A DNA stretch of 58,917 bases from Chromatiales bacterium (GTDB lineage: Bacteria > Pseudomonadota > Gammaproteobacteria > JAGRCI01). How positions within the stretch are numbered: position 1 is the first letter of the stretch; each line of letters opens with the position of its first letter. Under the pieces are notes generated by a model, which saw nothing but the letters and a program-made list of their open reading frames with translations, was not told the origin of the DNA and searched no databases. This document shows, one piece after another, positions 52,021 to 58,917 of the stretch. The stretch lies in assembly GCA_020445565.1 (NCBI GenBank), contig JAGRGI010000068.1, positions 25,360 through 84,276 of the forward strand. The letters run 5' to 3'. Made by a program: the position numbers and the translations under genes.

Positions 52021-52827
52021 TCAAGTACCGCCACGGGCCTTGCGTATACGATCATAAGCGGCACGTATCGCCTGGCTCTTTTCCGTAGCCAGCTTGATCA
52101 TCTCTTCCGGCAGCCCCTTGGAGACCAGCTTGTCCGGATGGTGTTGATTGATCAAGCGCCGATAGGCCTTCTTAAGCTCCGCATCGCTGGCCTTGGCGTT
52201 CACATTCAGGAGCTTGTAGTCGTCTTCCAGGCTGGGACCCGGCTCCCCGTCGACCCTCCCCCGCTGGTGCAACTGTGCCTCGATGGCGGCCTTGATGGCG
52301 CCGAACTCCAGGGCCGAAATACCCAGCACCTGGGCGCAATGCCGAAGGATGCGTTCTTCGTCCGGGTGCAGGCTGCCATCGGCATAACCCGCCTGGATCT
52401 GGATCTCCAGAAACATCCGCATCAAGGTGCGGCGACGGTGGCATTCGAGGCGGAATTGCGCCAATACCCCATCCAGGTCGAAATCCGCCTGCTTGCCCTC
52501 GTTGAACAGACCAATGGCTGTCTTGCGCATCTCCGGTTGCAGATCCATGTGGCGCATGACCGCCTCAGCCAGGGCAATCTCCTGGGGCGTTACCCGACCA
52601 TCGGCCTTGGCGATATGCCCCATTACCGAGAAAGTGGCGGTAAAGAACGCCGTCTGCACCCGCTCCCGATCACCGGGCAGGGGCCGGATAAAGTCGTCGT
52701 CCTCGTGCTCAAGCCGTCCCATGCCCTTGTCCAGGTTGTGACCCAGCACGGCGCCCAACAAGGCCCCGAGGGGACCGCCCAGCATGAAACCGAAGGCACC
52801 GCCCAGCACCTTTCCCCACCAGTTCAC
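52021..52827 (-). CDS. djlA: Membrane-anchored DnaJ-like co-chaperone
   Basis: This is a 268-residue protein. A Gly-rich N-terminal membrane segment (FGFMLGGPLGALLGAVLG) is followed by a TerB-like helical domain (about 55-165) and a C-terminal J domain with HPD in INQHHPDKLVSKGLP. This is the DjlA layout, and the protein would stimulate DnaK at the inner membrane. It lies ten bases downstream of the CbiM-like permease gene on the same strand. Confidence 0.93.
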   Translation of the reverse strand: MNWWGKVLGGAFGFMLGGPLGALLGAVLGHNLDKGMGRLEHEDDDFIRPLPGDRERVQTAFFTATFSVMGHIAKADGRVTPQEIALAEAVMRHMDLQPEMRKTAIGLFNEGKQADFDLDGVLAQFRLECHRRRTLMRMFLEIQIQAGYADGSLHPDEERILRHCAQVLGISALEFGAIKAAIEAQLHQRGRVDGEPGPSLEDDYKLLNVNAKASDAELKKAYRRLINQHHPDKLVSKGLPEEMIKLATEKSQAIRAAYDRIRKARGGT

Positions 52828-52837
52828 GATCGTTCGC

Positions 52838-53506
52838 CTATTTGCCTTTGATATACGTTTCGTCGTCGAAGCTTGCCACCCATTGGGGGCGCAATCCGAC
52901 CAGGAGGGTCATCATCATGCCGTTGAACAGGGCCTCGGAAAAGAACAGCAGCGGAAAGAACGGCAGGAACTCATAGGAGATGCGCGACAGGCTGTGAACA
53001 TCCCCCGCCACCATCAGTGAGGCCGCCACCGAGCCCATCACCACCCCCGCCAGACCGGCCCCCAGGAAGGCATTGATGAATATATAGATGAAGAAATTAT
53101 GCGGCAGGCGGGTCTGGGCCAGGTACAGCAGAATCTGGGTGACAGCGATTGGCACGGCCCCCATCACCAGCGCATTGAAGGCGAACGCCTCCCAACCCGC
53201 GCCGCCATTGAGCGTGATGCCCACCAGCACCAGGCATACCGCCAGAAAAGCGAACTGCCAGCCAAACATCAAGGTGAGCGTGGTCACCCCCAGGAGATGG
53301 AAGTTCAAGCCAGGCGTGATACCCGCCTTGATCGCCCACAGCATCAGCGTAAACACGCAGGTGGCCAGGTAGACGTGCAGAGCCTCGTTGTCGCCACGTA
53401 CCTTATGCCAGGGCGCCGTGACCAGGGCTCCCAGCAGCAAGACGGCAAAGATCCCGAAGGAAAACGCCAGCCAGGGACCGGAAAACATGTCGTTGGGAAA
53501 GTCCAT
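52838..53506 (-). CDS. CbiM-like energy-coupling-factor permease, stand-alone
   Basis: This 222-residue polytopic protein has about six hydrophobic segments. It shows CbiM-type features such as NFHLLGVTTLTLMFGW and a conserved FINAFLGAGLAGVVMG. CbiM proteins import cobalt or nickel with CbiN/CbiQ/CbiO partners; none is encoded nearby, so substrate and mechanism are open. The ATG at 53506 has no ribosome-binding site. A TAGAAT hexamer lies at 53513-53518 on the minus strand, just upstream, which could mean a leaderless message; ATG at 53488 is an alternative start. Confidence 0.8.
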   Translation of the reverse strand: MDFPNDMFSGPWLAFSFGIFAVLLLGALVTAPWHKVRGDNEALHVYLATCVFTLMLWAIKAGITPGLNFHLLGVTTLTLMFGWQFAFLAVCLVLVGITLNGGAGWEAFAFNALVMGAVPIAVTQILLYLAQTRLPHNFFIYIFINAFLGAGLAGVVMGSVAASLMVAGDVHSLSRISYEFLPFFPLLFFSEALFNGMMMTLLVGLRPQWVASFDDETYIKGK

Positions 53507-53761
53507 GGGGCTATTCTACGGTCTGAATGCAGGGTTTACCCATTGTTGGAGCTTTCTTGAGCGGAAAAATTCGGATGGCGAACGATCCAGGAGGCACCGG
53601 GCCAGCGTTGACTTCGGCATGCATCCGGGCCTTTCCTCCCTGTGGCTGAGTTCCGACATTCCCAGGCGGAATGGCGGGGGTGCCGACCGTCGTCCCGACA
53701 GGGAATGCCGAGCCCCGAAAAATGGACTATCGCTGACAGCCTTGATCCGGCCAATACTCGA

Positions 53762-54424
53762 CTATTTGCCGGGCTGATCGCCCCAGAGCAGTTTGTGCAA
53801 CTGTAGCTGGAATCTGACCGGCAAGCGGTCGGCAAGTATCCAGTCGGCCAACTGGCTGGGTGCCAAGCGGCCTTGAACCGGCGAGAACAGCACCTCGCAG
53901 TGTTTGGCGAGGTCGTGCCGCCCCATCTGATCCACCGACCAGTCGTAGTCGCCACGGTCGGCAACGACGAACTTGACCTGATCCCGAGGGTTCAGGCTTT
54001 GCAGGTTTTCCCAGTGGTTGCGGTCATGTTCGCCGGAGCCTGGGGGTTTGAGGTCCATCACCTTCACCACGCGCTCGTCCACTTCGGAGACATCCAGGGC
54101 TCCGCTGGTCTCCAGGGATACCTGGTAGCCGGCTTCACAAAGCCGACGCAACAAAACCAGACAGCGGCGTTGGGCCAGGGGTTCACCGCCGGTCACCGTG
54201 ACATGGGGCGTGGGGTATTCGGCAACCCTGGCCAGGATGGCATCGAAATCCATCCACTCACCGCCGTGGAAGGCATATTCCGTGTCGCACCAAGTGCAAC
54301 GCAAGGGACAACCGGTGAGGCGAATGAAGACAGTCGGCAAGCCGACGGTTCGGCTCTCGCCCTGCAGGGAATAAAAGATTTCGGTGATCTTCAGGCGGTC
54401 CTCACCCCCGGCAGACCGGCTCAC
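53762..54424 (-). CDS. queE: 7-carboxy-7-deazaguanine synthase
   Basis: This is a 220-residue radical SAM enzyme that rearranges 6-carboxytetrahydropterin to 7-carboxy-7-deazaguanine in queuosine synthesis. The cluster motif CxxxCxxC is visible in GCPLRCTWCDTEYAF, and the N-terminal block TEIFYSLQGES is characteristic. GTG at 54424 overlaps the cpoB stop as GTGA. The order cpoB-queE matches many gammaproteobacteria, where queC usually follows; here the next gene on this strand is instead the CbiM-like permease. Confidence 0.94.
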   Translation of the reverse strand: MSRSAGGEDRLKITEIFYSLQGESRTVGLPTVFIRLTGCPLRCTWCDTEYAFHGGEWMDFDAILARVAEYPTPHVTVTGGEPLAQRRCLVLLRRLCEAGYQVSLETSGALDVSEVDERVVKVMDLKPPGSGEHDRNHWENLQSLNPRDQVKFVVADRGDYDWSVDQMGRHDLAKHCEVLFSPVQGRLAPSQLADWILADRLPVRFQLQLHKLLWGDQPGK

Positions 54425-55212
54425 CGCCCCTCCTTGTCCATGCGTTCAAGGCGCTGGCTTGCCAAACGGGCGGCGCTGGTGCCTGGGTAACCTTGCACCA
54501 GTTTGCCCAGAATGGCGCGGGCGTCGTTGAAGTTCTGGGTCTCGTAGTTCAGGTAACCTATCTTCAGGAGCGCATCGGCCACCTTCGGGCTGTCCGGAAA
54601 CTGGCTGACCACCTTGCCAAAATCGGTGCGCGCGGTATCGAAATCGCGAGTCACATAGCTGGCCTCGCCCAGCCAATACTGGGCATTGGCAGCCAGTGAG
54701 CCGTTGGGATAATCAGTGAGAAAGGCCCGAAAACGCTCTTTGGCGACGTCGTAATTGCCCTCACGCAACACGTCGAAAGCGGCCTGGTAGCGCGCTTCCT
54801 CCGCCGCGGGATCGGCCGACGAGGCAGTGGGCGTCGCGTTGACAGGGGCATTCTCGGTGTCCGCCACAGGCGAAGACACCAACGGTGCACGCCCGCCACC
54901 GCGTTCCAGGGCGCTGATGCGGCGGTCCAGATCCAGATAGAGATCGCGCTGGCGTTTGAGCAGGTCATCCTGGCGGTTGGTGGCCTCTTCCAATTGTCCA
55001 CGTAGCCGGCTGACTTCGCGCTGGAGCTGGTCGATACGGTTGAACATCTCCATCAGACCGCGCCCGGACAGTGTCCGCTCCAAACGCTCCACCCGCGCCG
55101 GCAGGTCACCGGCATTGGTGATGCTGGCCACCGGGGCCGGCGTACGGGTCTGAGCCCATAGGGGTGTGACACCGAGCACGCCGACAAACAACAGGGTCAG
55201 GCTCCGTTTCAT
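54421..55212 (-). CDS. cpoB: Cell division coordinator CpoB (YbgF), Tol-Pal system
   Basis: This is a 263-residue periplasmic protein. A signal peptide (to about residue 20) is followed by an N-terminal coiled coil (about 35-105, SRLRGQLEEATNRQDDLLKRQ), a short linker and three TPR-like repeats (about 140-258, YQAAFDVLREGNYDVAKERF). CpoB links Tol-Pal to murein synthesis at the septum. The gene is last in the tol-pal group, before queE, which it overlaps as GTGA. Confidence 0.94.
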   Translation of the reverse strand: MKRSLTLLFVGVLGVTPLWAQTRTPAPVASITNAGDLPARVERLERTLSGRGLMEMFNRIDQLQREVSRLRGQLEEATNRQDDLLKRQRDLYLDLDRRISALERGGGRAPLVSSPVADTENAPVNATPTASSADPAAEEARYQAAFDVLREGNYDVAKERFRAFLTDYPNGSLAANAQYWLGEASYVTRDFDTARTDFGKVVSQFPDSPKVADALLKIGYLNYETQNFNDARAILGKLVQGYPGTSAARLASQRLERMDKEGR

Positions 55213-55289
55213 GAGTAACTTCCCGTGACAGAACAGCGAAAGCCGGTGGAGACGGGGCGATTCGCCTCGGCTGCCACCGGCGAGACGGC

Positions 55290-55841
55290 TCAGTAGATGA
55301 TCTCGACGCGCCGATTGGCGGACCAGGCCGACTCGTCGTGCCCTTCCACCGCCGGACGTTCCTCGCCGTAGCTCACCAGATCGAACTGACCGGGGTTGGC
55401 GCCTTGCAGGCTGAGGGATTGCTCGACTGCCTTGGCTCGGCGCTCTCCCAGGGCGATGTTGTACTCGGGTGAGCCACGCTCGTCGGCATGCCCCTCCAGG
55501 CGCGCCATCATGCCCGGATGGGATGCCAGATAGTTGGCGTGGGCGGCCAGCACATCGAAGTATTGGGGTTCGATGCTGTTACTGTCATAGGCGAAATAGA
55601 TCACCCTGGTAGCCAGGGGACTGCTGGGGTCGTTCAAGGGGTCACCCTGAAAACCCGGTTCCGGCGCCAGACCCTGGGTGCTGGCTTCAGGGATTTCGAC
55701 GGTTGCCGCACCGCTGGCCGCGCTGCCGTCGATAATCTCCGCGGGCTTATCGCCAACGGGTTCGGGCTTTGGGGGGTTGGAACAGGCGGTCAAGAACAAG
55801 GCCATGAAGACCAGTGTCACTGAGGCCAACCAAAATCTCAT
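55290..55841 (-). CDS. pal: Peptidoglycan-associated lipoprotein
   Basis: This is a 183-residue outer-membrane lipoprotein with lipobox LTAC at about residues 17-20. The OmpA-like murein-binding domain is complete (RVIYFAYDSNSIEP, LEGHADERGSPEYNIALGERRA, NRRVEIIY). It binds TolB and murein. ATG at 55841 gives a normal lipoprotein signal and has AGAGAG upstream; the frame to 55919 only adds an unrelated extension. Confidence 0.96.
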   Translation of the reverse strand: MRFWLASVTLVFMALFLTACSNPPKPEPVGDKPAEIIDGSAASGAATVEIPEASTQGLAPEPGFQGDPLNDPSSPLATRVIYFAYDSNSIEPQYFDVLAAHANYLASHPGMMARLEGHADERGSPEYNIALGERRAKAVEQSLSLQGANPGQFDLVSYGEERPAVEGHDESAWSANRRVEIIY

Positions 55842-55943
55842 GCTCTCTCTCCTACACTGCGGGTGGATAGGTTTTGCAATCGGGGCTTGCCGATCGAGAA
55901 CCGGCCTGGACAGGAACACAGCCTGTGCATGGCAAGGGCTCAG

Positions 55944-57287
55944 CTACAAACTGGGGGACCAAGCCGGTTCTCGAACGTCTCCCTTCTGTATTGCCAGGCG
56001 CTGGTGCACACGGCCGTCCACGGACACCGCCGCCAATACGCCCTGACCGCGGCTCGCGGTGGCATACAACACCATGCTGCCGTTGGGCGCGAAACTGGGG
56101 GACTCGTCCAGGCCCCCCTCGCTCAGCAGGATCATTCTTCCGTTGTCCAGATCCTGCAGGGCGATATAGAACTTGCCTCGCTCCTGGTGAACCAGGGCGA
56201 TCTGACGGCCGTCCGGCGACACACGGGCCCGGGCGTTGTAACTGCCTTCGAAGGTGACCCGCGAGGCGCGCCCGCCCGAGGCCGATACCTGATAGATCTG
56301 CGGCTGACCGCCCCGGTCCGAGGTGAACAGCAGGTTTTGGCCGTCCGCCGTCCATACCGGCTCTGTATCGATGGCGTAATGATCCGTCACGCGACGGAAA
56401 TCACCGCTGGCCAAATCATAGACGTAAATATCTGGGCTGCCGTCCTTCGACAGGGTCAGCGCCAGTTGCCGACCGTCTGGTGACCAGGCCGGAGCGCCGT
56501 TGATGCCGGAGAAGGTCGGCACACGCCGGCGCTGACCGGTGATCACCTCTTGGATATAGATCGCAGGCTTCTTGCCCTCGAAGGAGACGTAGGCGAGTTG
56601 CGAACCGTCCGGCGACCAGGCCGGCGACATCAAGGGTTCGCGGGACTTGACCACGTCCTTGGGATTCCAGCCGTCGGCATCCGCCACCGTGAGGGCAAAG
56701 CGGGTCTCGCCGTTCACCTTGTGTTTGGTGATATAGGCGATGCGGCTGGTAAAGGCCCCGTCCTGGCCGGTAAGACGCTTGTAGACGATGTCGCTGATCT
56801 GATGGGCCGCTCGACGCATGCCCCGCGCGGTGGCAGGGATGCTGTAACCGGCCAGTTGTTCTCCCTTGAAGACGTCGAAGAGGCGGAATTGCACCGCGTA
56901 CTGGCCTTGAGCCATGGTCTCCACCCAGCCCACGACCAGATTCTCCGCGCCAGCGGCGCGCCAAGCGGAAAAATCCACTTCCGCGCCGCCCTGGGGCGTT
57001 TCCGCCAGTTGATCGCGGGGACTGACCTTGAACCGACCGGAGCGATGCAGATCGGCGGAAACGATGGCGGCAACGTCTTCTGGCAGGTTTCCACCACCAC
57101 GCAGCTCAAAGGGGACGATAGCGATAGGCAGCGCGCCCTGGGCGCCGCCAGTGATCTCGATGGTCAGCTCGGCCCTGGCCGTGGCGCTGACCACGAACAG
57201 GCAGACGAGGCCAAACAAGCCGACCGCCGGCACAATGCCAGAACGAATCGGAGACTTCGGGGAATGGAGGCTGTCAAGCATCGGCAC
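55944..57287 (-). CDS. tolB: Tol-Pal system protein TolB
   Basis: This is a 447-residue periplasmic protein. It has a signal peptide (to about residue 39, TARAE), an N-terminal TolB domain (about 40-165) and a C-terminal beta-propeller with repeated SPDG-type blocks (PAWSPDGSQLAY, PAWSPDGRQLALTLS, RVSPDGRQIALVHQ). It binds Pal and TolA. Its start lies directly against the tolA stop. Confidence 0.95.
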   Translation of the reverse strand: MPMLDSLHSPKSPIRSGIVPAVGLFGLVCLFVVSATARAELTIEITGGAQGALPIAIVPFELRGGGNLPEDVAAIVSADLHRSGRFKVSPRDQLAETPQGGAEVDFSAWRAAGAENLVVGWVETMAQGQYAVQFRLFDVFKGEQLAGYSIPATARGMRRAAHQISDIVYKRLTGQDGAFTSRIAYITKHKVNGETRFALTVADADGWNPKDVVKSREPLMSPAWSPDGSQLAYVSFEGKKPAIYIQEVITGQRRRVPTFSGINGAPAWSPDGRQLALTLSKDGSPDIYVYDLASGDFRRVTDHYAIDTEPVWTADGQNLLFTSDRGGQPQIYQVSASGGRASRVTFEGSYNARARVSPDGRQIALVHQERGKFYIALQDLDNGRMILLSEGGLDESPSFAPNGSMVLYATASRGQGVLAAVSVDGRVHQRLAIQKGDVREPAWSPSL

Positions 57288-58535
57288 CTACTCTTCACCT
57301 TGAAATTCCAGAGAGAAACTTCTCAATTGATCACGCAGTACCGGGTCCTTGGGCAGGTCCAGTGGCGCGGCTTTGCGAATCGCGGTCTCAACCGAGCGGT
57401 CGAAGGCCCCGTTGCCGCTGCTCTGGGTAACCTCGGCGCTCAACACGCTGCCATCCGGCAACAAGCGTAGGCGTACCCTGCAAACCAAGCCGTTCGGTAA
57501 GCCGATTGGCCGCAGCCAACTGCGACGAACCTTTTGCCGTACGTAGCCGACAAACTCCTCCAGCTCGGTGGCACGACGCAGCTCTGCCTCGCGCTCCATC
57601 TGCTGACGTAGCGCCTCTTCACGCGCTTGCCGTTCGGCCTCAACCTGACGCTTGCGTTCTTCTTCCGCCTTCTTTCGGGCCTGCTCCTCCCGGCGCTTCT
57701 CGGCCTCAGCCTCCTTGCGGGCCTTTTCCTCGGCGGCCTTTTTGGCTTCGGCCGCCTTTCGCGCTTTTTCCTCCGCGTCCTTTTTCGCCTGAGCCTCCTT
57801 GCGGGCCTTTTCTTCGGCGACTTTCTTCGCCTCCGCCTCGCGGCGAGCCTGCTCTTCGGCGGCCTTTTCACGGGCCTTGGCCTCTTTGAGTGCCTGCTCC
57901 TCGGCCGCCTTTCTGGCGGCGACCTCTCGGCGCGTCTGTTCTTCCGCCGCCCTTTTTGCTTCGGCCAGTTCGCGGGCCTTTTGTTCCGCTTTTTGGATCT
58001 CCAGCTCTTTCAGTCGTGCCTGCTCGGCCGCCTGGCGGGCCTTTTCTTCCGCCGCCAGCCGATCCTTTTCCGCATCGGCACGCTTGCGCTCTTCCTCCAG
58101 ACGCAGCGTCTCGGCCTCCTCGCGGCGACGTTCTTCCGCCTCGCGTTGCAACTGTGTCTCATGGAGCTTGCGTTGCTGTTCCATGGCCAACTGCGCCAAT
58201 CGCTCACGCTCTTCTGCCTGTTGCTGGCGCAGCTCATCCAAGCGCTGTTCTTCGTCACGGCGGGCCTTTTCGGCCTCCTCGGCGGCCTGCTCCAGGCGTT
58301 GCTGGCGTTCGTCCTCGGCCTTGCGCGCGGCTTCCTCGGCCTCGCGCAACTTGCGGGTCTCCTCCTCGATCAGGTTCTTGTCCAAGGCCACGGCTTCGAC
58401 GATGGGCGGGGACGGCGGCAGCGAGGGGCGGGTCTTTTCCTTGACCAACTGGAAAATGAACAGCCCCAGCAGCGCTGCGTGTAGCAGCACGGCAAGCAGG
58501 AACGCCAGCGGATTGCGCCGCAATACCGACCACAT
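57288..58535 (-). CDS. tolA: Tol-Pal system protein TolA
   Basis: This is a 415-residue inner-membrane protein. The N-terminal transmembrane helix (FLLAVLLHAALLGLFIFQLV) is followed by a very long Ala/Glu/Lys/Arg-rich helical domain (about 60-320) with imperfect EEKARKEAEAK-type repeats. A C-terminal globular domain III follows (about 325-415, GYVRQKVRRSWLRP). It spans the periplasm and couples the TolQR motor to TolB and Pal. The start lies seven bases downstream of the tolR stop. Confidence 0.95.
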   Translation of the reverse strand: MWSVLRRNPLAFLLAVLLHAALLGLFIFQLVKEKTRPSLPPSPPIVEAVALDKNLIEEETRKLREAEEAARKAEDERQQRLEQAAEEAEKARRDEEQRLDELRQQQAEERERLAQLAMEQQRKLHETQLQREAEERRREEAETLRLEEERKRADAEKDRLAAEEKARQAAEQARLKELEIQKAEQKARELAEAKRAAEEQTRREVAARKAAEEQALKEAKAREKAAEEQARREAEAKKVAEEKARKEAQAKKDAEEKARKAAEAKKAAEEKARKEAEAEKRREEQARKKAEEERKRQVEAERQAREEALRQQMEREAELRRATELEEFVGYVRQKVRRSWLRPIGLPNGLVCRVRLRLLPDGSVLSAEVTQSSGNGAFDRSVETAIRKAAPLDLPKDPVLRDQLRSFSLEFQGEE

Positions 58536-58542
58536 GGACTGT

Positions 58543-58917
58543 CTACCGCTCCTGGGGTGGCGATTCCGTCACCATCCCCACCTTTTCTGCTCCCGCCGCC
58601 TGCAACAGGACCATGGCGGCCATCACTTTGCCGTATTCCACATTGCGGTCGCCGCGCACCATCACCGCTGCCTTGGGCCGATCCAGCAACACCGCGGCCA
58701 CCCGCGCCACCACGGTTGGGGGGTCCAGCGCATTTTCCGGGTCACCGCCAACGTTCAGGTAGTAGGCACCCGAACTGTCGACGGTCAGCACCACCGGAGC
58801 CTCGGATTGATCGTCCACGGGTTTTGCATTCGCCTGCGGCAGATCCACGCTGACGCCTTCGGTGAGCAGCGGGGCGGTGATCATGAAGATCACCAGCAAC
58901 ACCAGCATCACGTCGAT
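58543..58917 (-). CDS. tolR: TolR, 3' part (5' end outside window)
   Basis: The frame is open to the window edge and begins IDVMLVLLVIFMITAP, which is the TolR/ExbD membrane helix including the proton-conducting Asp. About 124 residues are visible; 15-20 N-terminal residues are missing. The periplasmic domain continues with VSVDLPQANAKP and ends QAAGAEKVGMVTESP. TolR energises TolA with TolQ, which should lie just beyond the window. Confidence 0.94.
   Translation of the reverse strand: MDVMLVLLVIFMITAPLLTEGVSVDLPQANAKPVDDQSEAPVVLTVDSSGAYYLNVGGDPENALDPPTVVARVAAVLLDRPKAAVMVRGDRNVEYGKVMAAMVLLQAAGAEKVGMVTESPPQER

Noticed and set aside
57627..58484. Leu/Phe-rich plus-strand frame opposite tolA
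   Set aside because: Its apparent membrane-protein character is simply the reverse complement of the Ala/Lys/Glu-rich tolA repeats.

Overview
The window is a stretch of chromosome from a gammaproteobacterium with fairly high GC content. The gene order tolR-tolA-tolB-pal-cpoB-queE, together with fadI/fadJ, RoxA (ribosomal protein L16 hydroxylase), FetA/FetB, MltF, DjlA and a bifunctional-looking ArgA, is typical of Gammaproteobacteria. A periplasmic SoxH-like metallo-hydrolase and many c-di-GMP proteins hint at an environmental, possibly sulfur-oxidizing (Chromatiales-like) lineage. That lineage call is inference, not proof. There is no sign of a phage, a complete insertion sequence or a CRISPR array.

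Layout. 1-6586: the 3' end of a hybrid histidine kinase, a membrane protein, a fadI-fadJ beta-oxidation pair and a hemerythrin protein. 6728-12983: a GGDEF-EAL protein translationally coupled to a PhnD-like binding protein, then divergently fetA-fetB, an unknown protein and a small HTH protein. 12990-16169: an OmpA-like/FecR pair, an RsbW-like ATPase and an HDOD-GAF protein. 16170-16880: a scarred intergenic zone holding a truncated ORF, an orphan PEP-CTERM tail and tRNA-Ser(CGA). 16984-21415: mltF, a SoxH-like hydrolase, tadA and a LysM/TPR protein. 21722-25829: a TAXI binding protein divergent from a second GGDEF-EAL protein. 25857-30047: a tightly overlapping operon of CYTH protein, peptide-binding lipoprotein, cytoplasmic YkuD enzyme and two permeases. 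30340-33781: roxA, GNAT and argA. 34109-40195: a 2028-residue secreted subtilisin with six repeated C-terminal units. 40359-48543: rnr, tRNA-Leu(CAG), a large ToxR-type/AAA regulator, a secreted M23-like protein and tRNA-Ala(CGC). 48966-53506: a composite diguanylate cyclase, a lytic transglycosylase, a DUF350 protein, djlA and a CbiM-like permease. 53762-58917: queE and the Tol-Pal genes, with tolR cut by the window edge.

Themes. Three proteins have diguanylate cyclase domains with intact active and inhibitory sites. Two of them sit beside solute-binding proteins that have no transporter permease here, which suggests binding-protein-controlled c-di-GMP signalling. The third fuses a dead EAL domain, a zinc-binding CZB domain, a receiver and a GGDEF domain. 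A second theme is the cell envelope: MltF, another SLT enzyme, a signal-less YkuD enzyme inside a peptide-import operon, an M23 protein and Tol-Pal. Together these suggest murein turnover and recycling.

The most interesting items are the zinc-sensing composite cyclase, the 723-bp repeat array of the protease, the YkuD enzyme inside the peptide ABC operon, the binding-protein/GGDEF-EAL pairs, and a possible terminator-controlled leader upstream of roxA.
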